Of a stretch of DNA of 64,000 bases, positions 16,911 to 25,181 are shown in pieces. The notes beneath the pieces were generated by a model. That model ran no database searches, was not told the origin of the DNA, and worked only from the letters and a program-made list of their open reading frames with translations. The stretch covers positions 2,790,001 to 2,854,000 of the forward strand of contig NZ_CP049143.1 of the NCBI RefSeq assembly GCF_011044495.1, written 5' to 3'. The DNA comes from Roseimicrobium sp. ORNL1. Its GTDB lineage: Bacteria > Verrucomicrobiota > Verrucomicrobiia > Verrucomicrobiales > Verrucomicrobiaceae. Position 1 is the stretch's first letter, and every line of letters starts with the position of its first letter. A program made the position numbers and the translations under genes.

Positions 16911-18050
16911 CGCAAAGCAGCAACGCAGCAAAGAAATTCCAAGGAGGTTAGGCGTCCCCGCCTGACAGTGGGCGTTAGGCCTCCGGCCTGACCAGCAACA
17001 CATCGCAAGGTCTTCCGCATCGCCTTCGCCAGTCAGTCAATCCCACCACAAGGCCATTTCCGGTTAACCGCAAAGGGGCAGAGGAGCAAAGGACGCAGAG
17101 GAGCAAAGGACGCAGAGGATTGATAGGTTTGGTGGCGGGGTAGTGGATGTGACTTGGCGTGGTGACTCTCGATGCAGAGGAGGCAGAGACGCGCAGGAGT
17201 TCCGCTCGTGCGTGTGAGAGTTGCATCATTCGGAGGTTAGGCGTCCCCGCCTGACAGTGGGCGTTAGGCGTCCCGCCTGACCAGCAACACATCGCAAGGT
17301 CTTCCGCATCACCTTCGCCAGTCAGTCAATCCCACCACAAGGCCATTTCCGGTTAACCGCAAAGGGGCGGAGGAGCAAAGGACGCAGAGGATCGAAGGGG
17401 TAGGGCGGCAGGGTAGAATGATGTGCCATGGCGTGGTGCACCTCGATGCAGAGGAGGCAGAGACGCGCAGGGGTTACGCTCGTGCGTGTGAGAGTTGCAT
17501 GATTCGGAGGTTAGGCGTCCCCGCCTGACAGTGGGCGTTAGGCCTCCGGCCTGACGAGAACCTGCCCACGGATCGATTACGTCCTTCAACCAACCCAACA
17601 CGCCACTACCCTTCAAGGAGTGGGGACATTCCTGTCCCCATTGCTCACGTGATGTGGCATCGCGTGATGACGATTCATCCCTCGGAGGCATACACGAGGG
17701 ATTTGCTACACGTTGTGCGATTGCTGACTGACTTCGTCTGAAATCGTGGCAGACCGAAATGGGGGCAGGAATGCCCCCACTCCTTGACCGGCCGCGACGC
17801 ACTAACTTACTTGAAGCACGCAATCGCTCCGCGTCACGACCGTCAGGCCGGAGGCCTAACGCCCACAGTCAGGCAGGACGCCTAACCTCCGGTCGATGCA
17901 CCATCCTCCAAACACGCTCATCACCCCTGAGCCAAACCCCATCAGTCCTCTGCGTCCTTTGCCCCTCTGCCCCTTTGCGGTGAATCGGAAACGGCCTCGT
18001 GATGTGATAGACGAGGGCGACGACGCAGGATGTGTTGCTGCTGCGGTCAG
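16911..18050. repeat. Large repeat mosaic with tandem duplication and mirror arms
   Basis: There is no gene in 16819-18231. C units lie at 16943-16992, 17232-17281 and 17506-17555 (plus) and 17842-17890 (minus). The stretch 16943-17231 (C plus B) is repeated in tandem as 17232-17505. D is at 17611-17641 and mirrored at 17758-17787. B' is at about 17936-17990, continuing as a GGCCTCGTGATGTGATAGACG tail to 18050. The stretch 17604-17890 is nearly identical to 2774-3057. A left-end A block (16911-16934) has no clear A' partner. Confidence 0.85.
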
Positions 18051-18231
18051 GTCGGAGCCATCTCTTTTGCGGGTGGGAGTTCGAGTGGCTTTGGAAAAAA
18101 TGCCTTGCTTTGATTTGATGCATGGAGGAGTCTCACATCGTTGCGCCGTGCAATAGTGCATGGCGAAATGTATAGGTGCATCTGGCCTATGTGGACGGGA
18201 TGTGCCCTTAACTCCAAACTGAACCACTGCT

Positions 18232-18651
18232 ATGGCCCTTATTCTCAGCATCGAAAGCGTCGTTACCCATGTGATCTGCAGTGATGAGAAAGCCCTCATC
18301 ATTCTGGCCGTTGGAACAGTGACCAGTTCCGGCTGGACCAGGCCGGAACTGAGTCCCTGGGTGTACATCACTCCTCCCAAGGACGGTATCTACGACTTCA
18401 GCTTCATCGCTACGCCGCCTTCAGGAATTGTGACGCCGAGCCTTCGTCCCATCATTGGAGGAGGGGTGTTTCCGAACATGCCTTCTTGGGTGAAGGGCGT
18501 GCGTATTCACGCTTCCTCCAACTGCAAAGAGGCTCCTGTTTCTGACATCTGTCTGGTAGACTTCAACAAATTGAAGCTGGCATGGGATGGAGACCTCCCG
18601 TGGCCGGACATCTTCCGTGTGACCGACGGCACCATCATTGGAAATGGTTGA
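18232..18651 (+). CDS. Hypothetical 139-residue protein enclosed by repeats
   Basis: I do not recognise a family. The sequence looks like a small beta-sandwich (alternating Val/Ile/Leu strands, GTVTSSGWTRPELSPWVYITPP, GIYDFSFIATPPSG) with Cys at residues 16, 97 and 106, no signal peptide and no membrane segment. A strong hairpin terminator follows 50 bp after the stop codon. The gene sits within the repeat field: similar 70-bp segments in the same orientation lie on both sides (17982-18050 and 18768-18835), as if it had been inserted into one repeat element. That suggests acquisition as an accessory gene. Confidence 0.65.
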   Translation: MALILSIESVVTHVICSDEKALIILAVGTVTSSGWTRPELSPWVYITPPKDGIYDFSFIATPPSGIVTPSLRPIIGGGVFPNMPSWVKGVRIHASSNCKEAPVSDICLVDFNKLKLAWDGDLPWPDIFRVTDGTIIGNG

Positions 18652-18703
18652 GGGTCGGATAGGGAGAACGGCCTTGTCTGACGGGGAGTGTGCAAAGTAA
18701 AAA

Positions 18704-18741
18704 CAAAAGGCGCCGGAGGAGGACTCCGGCGCTTTTGTTAA
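18704..18741 (+). terminator. Rho-independent terminator
   Basis: AAAAGGCGCCGGAGG / CCTCCGGCGCCTTTT-type hairpin: stem GCGCCGGAG / CTCCGGCGC with a short loop, A-rich on the 5' side and TTTTGTT on the 3' side. It lies 50 bp downstream of the 139-residue ORF and could work in both directions. Confidence 0.85.
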
Positions 18742-18767
18742 AACACTCTACGAGGCCCCCTTTGCGG

Positions 18768-19146
18768 GTTAACCGGAAAGGGCCTCGTGGTGTGATAGAC
18801 GAAGGCGACGACGCAGGATGTGTTGTTGGTCAGGCGGGACGCCTAACATCCACTGTCAGGCGGGGACGCCTAACCTCCGGTGCCGCCACATCAAAGGCGT
18901 GAGAAAAGTTCCTGCGCGTCTCTGCCTCCTCTGCGTCGAGGTGCACCATCTTCCAAACACGCTCATCACCCCTGAGCCAAACCCCATCAGTCCTCTGCGT
19001 CCTTTGCCCCTCTGCCCCTTTGCGGTTAACCAGAGTCGGCCTCGTGGTGGGAATGATAGGCAAAGGCGATGCGGAAGATTATGCGATGTGTTGTTGGTCA
19101 GGCGGGACGCCTAACATCCACTGTCAGGCGGGGACGCCTAACCTCC
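18768..19146. repeat. Two tandem B'-C' repeat units
   Basis: Reverse-oriented two-hairpin C units at 18829-18878 and 19097-19146 are each preceded by a GGTTAACC-containing segment (18772 and 19024) and the tail GGCCTCGTGGTGGGA/GTGTGA. The two units are about 268 bp apart, close to the period of the tandem duplication at 16943-17505 on the other side of the 139-residue gene. They are thus the right-hand partners of those units in a larger mirror. Confidence 0.8.
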
Positions 19147-19153
19147 GGTGGTC

Positions 19154-20572
19154 TCACTTCTTCCGGTGTTCCCACCACTCTTCCACTGCCTTCACCTGCG
19201 GCGCATAGGTGTTCGACCACAGTCGCGCCCAGCTCCGCGACCACCAGATCTTCCGGGTGACCTCATCCATCAGTGGCACTGCGGCCTTCAGTGCCTGCAG
19301 GTATTGCTCTCCGGCGCCTTCGTATGTGCGGTTTGCCATGCTGGCTTTCGCAGTCTTCATCCCTTCCTGGATGCGCTTGAGCTCACGCTTGTGCCTGCTC
19401 CTCCAGGCCCAGCGCGCGATGGGTGACTTCTTCAGTTGCCGGACCAGTTGCAGCACTCCCTGCACGGTCTCACGCAACACCCGCACTTCGCGGGAGGATA
19501 CCTTCAAACGATTCTCCAGCTTCGCGGCACGCTCCTGGAAGTCCTGCATGATCTTTTGCAGTGCCTGCGCCTCACCGCTCGATGCCTTCAGGTGCCGCTC
19601 AAGATCCTTGGCGTACCGCTCACGTTCCCGGGAGCGCTGATCAAGCTCCATGGAGCGTCGCTCCTGCTCACCGGCACGATCCTTCCATCGCTTGCCTTCA
19701 TCCAGTCGCTGCTCACTCACCGCTGCAGCCAGCAACAAGGTGTCGATTGCTTCGCTTGCCGTCCTGGAAGCGATATCACTGGGGTCTCCCCAGCGCCCAC
19801 CATTGATGCTCACACAAGGCGACGGCTCGGTGATCAAACGAAAGAGCTTCTCGTTGCGTTGAAACTTGTCCCACGGCACGTCCGTCCGGTTGGGCACATA
19901 GTGGTTCTGGTGGAAGACAAAGGGCTCGTCCACGTGTCGCACTTCCATGCCGGATCTGCGAATGCGGTGGACGAGTTCCACGTCGTCATAGGCAAACCCG
20001 GTGGCATACCGTTCGTCGAACCCGCCCAGCATTTCCAGGTCGCGGCGGGTGATGGCAGCACAGAAGTGATGCGCATTGGGCCAGATGCTCGAATGGTTGT
20101 ACCAGCCTTCACCTCCCAGTTCCACCGGTTGACGGGCGTGGAGCGTGAATGAGGCGGCCTGTGCCTGTACCTGGGCGGCGTCTCCTTGCAGGGACTGCGT
20201 CTCCGCCTCGTTCAAGGCATAACACGAATAGGCCAGATACACGCCGCTGCGGAGATGCTTCTCCACATGACGCAGGATTGGTCCAGCATGGAAGCACTCC
20301 GGATTCTGCAGGATGATGAGGTCTCCCTTCGCCTGGCGGATGGCGTAGTTGAAGGGAATGCAGGGATTCGTGTACCACTTTTTCGCAGGGTCCAGCCGGA
20401 ACACCCGGAGGAAGGGGAAGCGCTCCACGAGGTCCTCCACCCGTTCCTCCTCCCGGCTACCGTCATCTACTACAACGAACTCAAACTCCGGACCACCAAA
20501 CAAGAGCAGGCTCTCCAGGGTGCGGATGAAGAGGGCCCTGCGATTGTAGTAAGCGGTGACGATGGAGATCAT
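19154..20572 (-). CDS. Family 2 glycosyltransferase with C-terminal coiled coil
   Basis: A 472-residue protein. Residues 1-250 are a GT-A fold (MISIVTAYYNRR start, FVVVDDGSREEE nucleotide site, ITRRDLEMLGGFDERYATGFAYDDVELVHRI acceptor/ED-type motif). Residues about 280-390 form an Arg/Glu-rich coiled coil (RSMELDQRSRERERYAKDLERHLK), followed by a basic helical tail. No membrane segment, so it probably acts at the inner face of the membrane. It is the last gene of the polysaccharide cluster and its start overlaps the stop of the epimerase gene in an ATGA (4 nt), indicating translational coupling. It likely transfers the sugar made by the upstream enzymes or a neighbouring residue of the same glycan. 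Confidence 0.88.
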   Translation of the reverse strand: MISIVTAYYNRRALFIRTLESLLLFGGPEFEFVVVDDGSREEERVEDLVERFPFLRVFRLDPAKKWYTNPCIPFNYAIRQAKGDLIILQNPECFHAGPILRHVEKHLRSGVYLAYSCYALNEAETQSLQGDAAQVQAQAASFTLHARQPVELGGEGWYNHSSIWPNAHHFCAAITRRDLEMLGGFDERYATGFAYDDVELVHRIRRSGMEVRHVDEPFVFHQNHYVPNRTDVPWDKFQRNEKLFRLITEPSPCVSINGGRWGDPSDIASRTASEAIDTLLLAAAVSEQRLDEGKRWKDRAGEQERRSMELDQRSRERERYAKDLERHLKASSGEAQALQKIMQDFQERAAKLENRLKVSSREVRVLRETVQGVLQLVRQLKKSPIARWAWRSRHKRELKRIQEGMKTAKASMANRTYEGAGEQYLQALKAAVPLMDEVTRKIWWSRSWARLWSNTYAPQVKAVEEWWEHRKK

Positions 20573-21750
20573 ACACGGTCACGGTCACGGTCACGGTCAC
20601 GGTCTTCGCTGGCTACCGTTTCTTGCTTGCGCCACACCACCCGGTTCACGTAGTCGGTGTAGCCACAAATGATTTTGGCGACCTTCCAGGAGACCTGCTC
20701 AACAAGATAGTCCACCGGGATGCGGGGATGTACTCCAGCACGGTGCTGTGCCACGGCGATATCCACCGCCTGCCGGATGCGTCCTTCGCTCAGGCCGCTC
20801 ATCACCAGCACGCCTTCATCCATGCCTTCCGGCCGCTCATGTGCCTCACGCAGGGTCACGGCGGGGAACCCCATCAAGGCAGACTCTTCGGTGATGGTGC
20901 CACTGTCGGAAAGGGTGCAGTACGCGCCGCACTGCAGCGCGATGTAGTCAGGAAATCCCAGGGGAGGAAGCGCACGCACCAGCGGATGCAACTGGTGCCC
21001 GCCGGCCTCCAGCCGCTTCCGCGTTCGGGGATGCAGGGAGAGAATCATGGGGAACTGGAATGTCTCCGCCATCGCGCCAAGCGACTGCACCAGCGCCGCG
21101 AGCTTCTCGGGTTGGTCCACATTTTCCTCTCGATGGGTGCTCACCACGAAGTAGCGTTCCCGTTCCAGACCCAGGCGGGAGAGGACGTCCGATGACTGGA
21201 TTTTTTCGGCATGATGATCCAGCACTTCCTTCATGGGGGAGCCTGTTTTGATCACGCGATCTTCAGGCAATCCCTCGCGGAGCAGGTTCCGCCGCGCATG
21301 CTCGGTGTAGCAGAGATTGATATCGCTGACGTGGTCCACGATGCGGCGGTTCACTTCCTCCGGCACTCGTTGGTCGAAGCAGCGATTGCCCGCCTCCATG
21401 TGGAAGATGGGAATCTTCCTCCGCTTGGCGGGGATCACGCACAGGGCGCTGTTGGTATCCCCCAGCACGAGCAGCGCTTCGGGTTTCTCCTGCTCCAGCA
21501 CGGCATCCACCTTCAGGATGGTATTGGCGATGGACTCCGCCGCCGTGGCTCCGGCCACCTCCAGCAGGATGTCCGGCCGGCGAATCCCAAGCTCATCGAA
21601 GAAGATGCCGTTGAGTTCGTAGTCGAAGTTTTGGCCGGTATGGACCAGCACGTGGTGCGCCACACTGTCCAGCACCGGGATGACCCTGCTCAGGCGGATC
21701 AACTCCGGCCGTGTGCCGACGACAGTGAGGATCTTCAAACGAATGCTCAT
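20569..21750 (-). CDS. UDP-N-acetylglucosamine 2-epimerase family enzyme (WecB/WbjD/FnlC-like)
   Basis: A 393-residue non-hydrolysing sugar-nucleotide 2-epimerase. Key motifs are VGTRPE at the N terminus, HTGQNFDYELNGIFFDEL, LGDTNSAL, MEAGNRCFDQRVPEEVNRR, STHREENVD and SDSGTITEES. In context (upstream UDP-GlcNAc 4,6-dehydratase and RmlD-like reductase) it is expected to catalyse the final C2 epimerisation to a UDP-L-FucNAc or UDP-L-QuiNAc type sugar rather than to make UDP-ManNAc. It overlaps the genes on both sides by 4 nt (ATGA). The last residues are DRDRDRDRDRV, encoded by a hexanucleotide repeat directly before the stop. Confidence 0.9.
   Translation of the reverse strand: MSIRLKILTVVGTRPELIRLSRVIPVLDSVAHHVLVHTGQNFDYELNGIFFDELGIRRPDILLEVAGATAAESIANTILKVDAVLEQEKPEALLVLGDTNSALCVIPAKRRKIPIFHMEAGNRCFDQRVPEEVNRRIVDHVSDINLCYTEHARRNLLREGLPEDRVIKTGSPMKEVLDHHAEKIQSSDVLSRLGLERERYFVVSTHREENVDQPEKLAALVQSLGAMAETFQFPMILSLHPRTRKRLEAGGHQLHPLVRALPPLGFPDYIALQCGAYCTLSDSGTITEESALMGFPAVTLREAHERPEGMDEGVLVMSGLSEGRIRQAVDIAVAQHRAGVHPRIPVDYLVEQVSWKVAKIICGYTDYVNRVVWRKQETVASEDRDRDRDRDRV
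20574..20604. repeat. Hexanucleotide tandem repeat (CACGGT)n inside the epimerase 3' end
   Basis: About five copies of CACGGT encode alternating Asp-Arg at the extreme C terminus of the epimerase. Copy-number changes keep the reading frame because the unit is 6 bp. Confidence 0.85.
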
Positions 21751-22691
21751 GATTGTTTTTCCTGCACGAAGCTCTCACGATTTGCCTGCTGCATCCACTC
21801 GCGCAACTCCCGCAGTTGCTCCCGCAGCGGGGGACGCACCACCTGCGGCACCAGCGTGCGATCGACAGGCTCGGGCGCGGCGAACGGTTGAATCTCGATG
21901 GGATGTTCCCAAACCTCGGCAAACATTCGCAACAGGTCATGCTTGCTCAGATGCTCCGCCACCCCGAGCTGGACCACACCGGAGGAGAGTGGTCCCAACG
22001 TGCCGCGCATCATCTCCATGGCGGCCTTCGCCCACTCCAGCGTCGTGATGCCATTCCAGAAGTGATTGGTATATCCCTGCACCGGCCCCTGTTGCTTGAG
22101 GAACCAGCCAAGAAGCCCGCCGCCCGTGTTTGTGCCTTTGCTTGCCAGGCCTTCAGGGCCCACGATGGAAACACGGAGGCACGTCACGCGCGGATCCAAC
22201 GCCACGGCTTCACCGAGTGCCTTGGAGAGGCCATAATCATTTGCGGCGTCCTTGAGGTCCTGCGTGTGATAACGGCCACGCGCCCCGGAGAAGACACAGT
22301 CCGTGCTCGCATGAATGAGCCGCTGACCGGGGTGCAAGCATTGCAGCAGATGCAGGGGGAAGTGGGTGTTCGCCCGGAAGAGAGTTTCCACATCGACTCC
22401 CTTTTGCGGAATGGCCCCCAGCGCATTGATGATCCACGCACATCCGGATTCACGCACCGCTTCCAGCAAAGGCTCCTGCGGCGTGCCGCCATAGCGTGCC
22501 TCATGGGTGATCACTTCGCAGCCCTGTGCATGCAGGTATGCCGCCACCACATGCCCCAGCATGCCGCGGTGTCCGAGCACGAATACGCGGTCCCGGCTGA
22601 TGTCAGCATTTGATGGCGCCATCGCATCCCGCATGGATTGTCTGCAAGCTGGTGCGGTGTCACCGAAGTTTGTTTGAGAATGAGACGGCAT
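21747..22691 (-). CDS. RmlD-like sugar-nucleotide reductase (WbvR/WbjC-like)
   Basis: About 314 residues from the ATG at 22691. The N-terminal Rossmann motif is VFVLGHRGMLGHVVAAYL, followed by NALGAIPQKGVD, STDCVFSGARGRY and catalytic NDYGLSKALGE (YxxxK). This is the RmlD superfamily fold. It lacks the C-terminal cupin of WbjC/CapF, so the closer functional parallel is WbvR, the reductase of the UDP-L-QuiNAc/RhaNAc pathway. The open frame continues upstream to 22811, but that part lies in a mirrored repeat, so I place the start after it; ATGs at 22634 and 22622 are alternatives. The stop overlaps the next gene by 4 nt. Confidence 0.85.
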   Translation of the reverse strand: MPSHSQTNFGDTAPACRQSMRDAMAPSNADISRDRVFVLGHRGMLGHVVAAYLHAQGCEVITHEARYGGTPQEPLLEAVRESGCAWIINALGAIPQKGVDVETLFRANTHFPLHLLQCLHPGQRLIHASTDCVFSGARGRYHTQDLKDAANDYGLSKALGEAVALDPRVTCLRVSIVGPEGLASKGTNTGGGLLGWFLKQQGPVQGYTNHFWNGITTLEWAKAAMEMMRGTLGPLSSGVVQLGVAEHLSKHDLLRMFAEVWEHPIEIQPFAAPEPVDRTLVPQVVRPPLREQLRELREWMQQANRESFVQEKQS

Positions 22692-22707
22692 CAGGTCGTG
22701 GCAGCTC

Positions 22708-22974
22708 CTACGCCGAAGGCGTTGCACATTGTCCAGCCCAGGGTCAGTCCGCGAAGCGGGCGCCACCCTGGGACAGCATGACGGTTTATGAACGCCGAAG
22801 GTGTTCCACAAAGACGGTCAATCGGCAAGCCACGTCGTCCGGCCTTTGCGGCTGTTTGTGGAACACCTTCGGCGTTCGATTCGCTTCTGGGTACCACCCA
22901 AGGTGGCGCTTGCTTCGCAAGCTGACCTTGGGCTGGACAATGTGCAACGCCTTCGGCGTAAAAGCTCGCTTCGT
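22708..22974. repeat. Nested mirror repeat between reductase and dehydratase genes
   Basis: Outer arms TACGCCGAAGGCGTTGCACA + TTGTCCAGCCCAGGGTCAG (22709-22748) and their reverse complement (22919-22962) enclose a CGCGAAGCGGGCGCC block (mirrored at about 22903-22920) and inner arms GAACGCCGAAGGTGTTCCAC (22789-22808) / GTGGAACACCTTCGGCGTTC (22857-22876). The arms are almost perfect. It lies between two genes of one operon, so any transcript through it could form a long hairpin. Confidence 0.85.
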
Positions 22975-23049
22975 TTTTAAGCATGAATGAACCGGGTTCC
23001 GCGATGTCAGAGACATCAGAATCATTCAGGAAACATGAGTGACACCACA

Positions 23050-24123
23050 CTACGCTGCCGCTGCGTCGCTGTGTTTCGGACTCACCAGGTTGAGTGCGGT
23101 GTGCAGCTCACTCTTGATGTAGTCGAGCTTCAGGAGTGTCTCCACCAGGTCCGCATCACTCAGGCGCCGGGTGTTCTCGGAGGTGTAGTCCGTAGCCTCC
23201 GTCACGCCGGGCTCGCCTTTGTCCGTGTACATCGCGTAGTTCAGATCGCGGGCATCTGACGGGATTCGGAAATAGCCATCACGGTCCTCCGCGCGGATCA
23301 TCTCCTCCCGCGTGAGGAGCGCCTCGTGTTTCTTCTCCCCGTGACGCGTGCCGATGATTTTGATTTCGCTCCTGGAGTTGAAGATTTGCTTCAGCGCTCG
23401 CGCGAGCTGCCCGACGGTGGCGGAGGGCGCCTTCTGCACAAAGATGTCACCCCCCTGCCCGTGGGTGAAGGCATAGAGCACCAAGTCGACGGCCTCATCC
23501 AGGGACATCATGTAGCGGGTCATTTCCGGGTCCGTGATGGTGATGGGCAGCCCCGCTCTGAGCTGCTGTACAAAGAGGGGAATCACGGAGCCCCGTGAGG
23601 CCATCACATTGCCATAGCGGGTGACGCAGAGGGTAGTGGAGCCGACCGGGAGATTACGCGACTTGGCGGAGACCACCTTTTCCATCAGTGCCTTGGACAT
23701 GCCCATGGCATTGATGGGATACACCGCCTTGTCCGTGCTGAGAGCAATGACGTGGCCCACGCCGTGATGGATGGCGGCGTTGAGCGTGTTCTCCGTGCCC
23801 AGCACGTTGGTGTACACTGCCTCCATGGGGTGGAACTCGCACGAGGGCACCTGCTTGAGGGCAGCCGCGCAGAAGACCATGTCCGCCCCGCGCATGACGC
23901 TGGAGACGCTGTTGGGATCACGCACATCACCGAGGTGGAACTTGAGTCGCGCATCGCGGTACTCGCTGCGCATGTCCTCCTGCTTCTTCTCATCCCGGCT
24001 GAAGATGCGAATTTCTGCCACACCCTTCGTGAGGAAACGCCGCACCACCGCATTTCCAAAGGAGCCGGTACCGCCGGTGATGACAATGATCTTGTTTTGA
24101 AACCTGGCCAAACTCTCCGTCAT
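23050..24123 (-). CDS. UDP-GlcNAc 4,6-dehydratase/5-epimerase (WbjB/CapE/FnlA-like)
   Basis: A 357-residue soluble SDR of the polysaccharide-biosynthesis (CapD-type) family: GGTGSFGNAVVRRF cofactor site, FSRDEKKQEDMR, GDVRD, CAAALKQVPSCEFHPMEA, STDKAVYPINAMGMSK, and the C-terminal DYTSENTRRL typical of the WbjB/CapE group. The catalytic stretch has Met-Gly-Met-Ser-Lys where classical SDRs have YxxxK, a substitution this group is known for. It has no membrane domain, unlike PglF/WbpM. It starts the pathway from UDP-GlcNAc to a UDP-L-6-deoxy-4-keto sugar used by the reductase and epimerase downstream. A 358-bp gap with a mirrored repeat separates it from the reductase gene. Confidence 0.92.
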   Translation of the reverse strand: MTESLARFQNKIIVITGGTGSFGNAVVRRFLTKGVAEIRIFSRDEKKQEDMRSEYRDARLKFHLGDVRDPNSVSSVMRGADMVFCAAALKQVPSCEFHPMEAVYTNVLGTENTLNAAIHHGVGHVIALSTDKAVYPINAMGMSKALMEKVVSAKSRNLPVGSTTLCVTRYGNVMASRGSVIPLFVQQLRAGLPITITDPEMTRYMMSLDEAVDLVLYAFTHGQGGDIFVQKAPSATVGQLARALKQIFNSRSEIKIIGTRHGEKKHEALLTREEMIRAEDRDGYFRIPSDARDLNYAMYTDKGEPGVTEATDYTSENTRRLSDADLVETLLKLDYIKSELHTALNLVSPKHSDAAAA

Positions 24124-24336
24124 GTCGTGGGTGTGTCTCCGGTGTGTCAGTCAATCAAGGCACGGGGAACGAAGGTGCTGGCATAGACCATCTTGCGCGC
24201 CTGCGCCAGTCTGTAGTGGGATTTGGGGTGGGTGATTTCGGGAAGTTTTATGCCCCGTACTTTTGAGCTAGAGAAGAATGAAGCTCCCAAGTGGCCAGCA
24301 GCCTTTGCCCCGAAAAGCGCGGGTGCGTTGCATGAT

Positions 24337-25101
24337 GGAGGTTAGGCGTCCCGCCTGACCAGCAACACCTCGCACCTTCTTCTGCTGCCACATCACGAGG
24401 CCGACTCCGGTTAACCGCAAAGGGGCAGAGAGGCAAAGGACGCAGAGGCTTGATGGGGTTGGTTCAGGGGCAGTGAGTGTGTTTCGAGAATAGTGCATCT
24501 CGACGCAGAGGAGGCAGAGACGCGCAGGATGCTTGCATCGACCGGAGGTTAGGCCTTCCGGCCTGACAGCGGGCGTTGGGTCTTCCGACCCGACAGGAGT
24601 GCAGCGCTGGGTCTTTCGCATCGCGTTCGGCATTTCAAACACACCTCGAGGTCATTTCCGGCTCAAGGAGTGAGAGCATTCTTCCTGCTCCCATTGGGGG
24701 CTTTTGCGCACGACTTCATGAAAGCCTCTCCTTCAGCATAGCCGAAGACGAATGTCTGCATTGTTACCGTCGGGTCGGAAGACCCAACGCCCGCTGTCAG
24801 GCCGGAAGGCCTAACCTCCGGTCGCTGCAACTCTCACACGCACGAGCGAAGCGTTCGTGCGCGTCTCTGCCTCCTTTGCGTCGAGGTGTGCCACGCCATG
24901 GTACGTTCACTACCCTCCTGCTCTACTCCTATCAATCCTATACGCCCTCTACATCCTCTGCGTCCTTTGCCTTTCCGCCCCTTTGCGGTTAACCGGAAAC
25001 GGCCTCGTGGTGGGATTGAGAGGAGAAGGCGAAGATTCGGGAGGGGTGCTGGTCAGGCGGGACGCCTAACATCCTCTGTCAGGCGAGGACGCCTAACCTC
25101 C
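24337..25101. repeat. Nested mirror mosaic with co-varying arms
   Basis: A gene-free gap with the order half-C (24337-24359), B (24411-24530), variant C (24544-24594), D (24661-24697), variant C' (24769-24819), B' (24858-25016), C' (25052-25101). The inner C and C' share private changes (GCCTTCCGGC; GTTGGGTCTTCCGACCCGAC) not seen in other copies, so the two arms changed together. Confidence 0.88.
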
Positions 25102-25105
25102 GGGC

Positions 25106-25140
25106 ACGAAAAAGCGCCGGAGTTTCCTCCGGCGCTCTTC
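25106..25140 (-). terminator. Rho-independent terminator of the discoidin-like lipoprotein gene
   Basis: On the minus strand GAGCGCCGGAGG AAA CTCCGGCGCTTTTTCG: a GC-rich stem (GCGCCGGAG / CTCCGGCGC) followed by five T. It lies about 45 bp after the stop codon at 25182. Confidence 0.85.
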
Positions 25141-25181
25141 TGAGATTGAATCAAACAATCGTCGCTGATACAAAACGAACC

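Noticed and set aside
16819-18231. tRNA or small structured RNA gene
   Set aside because: The strong hairpins belong to the two-hairpin repeat; no cloverleaf or T-loop GTTCGANNC pattern was found.
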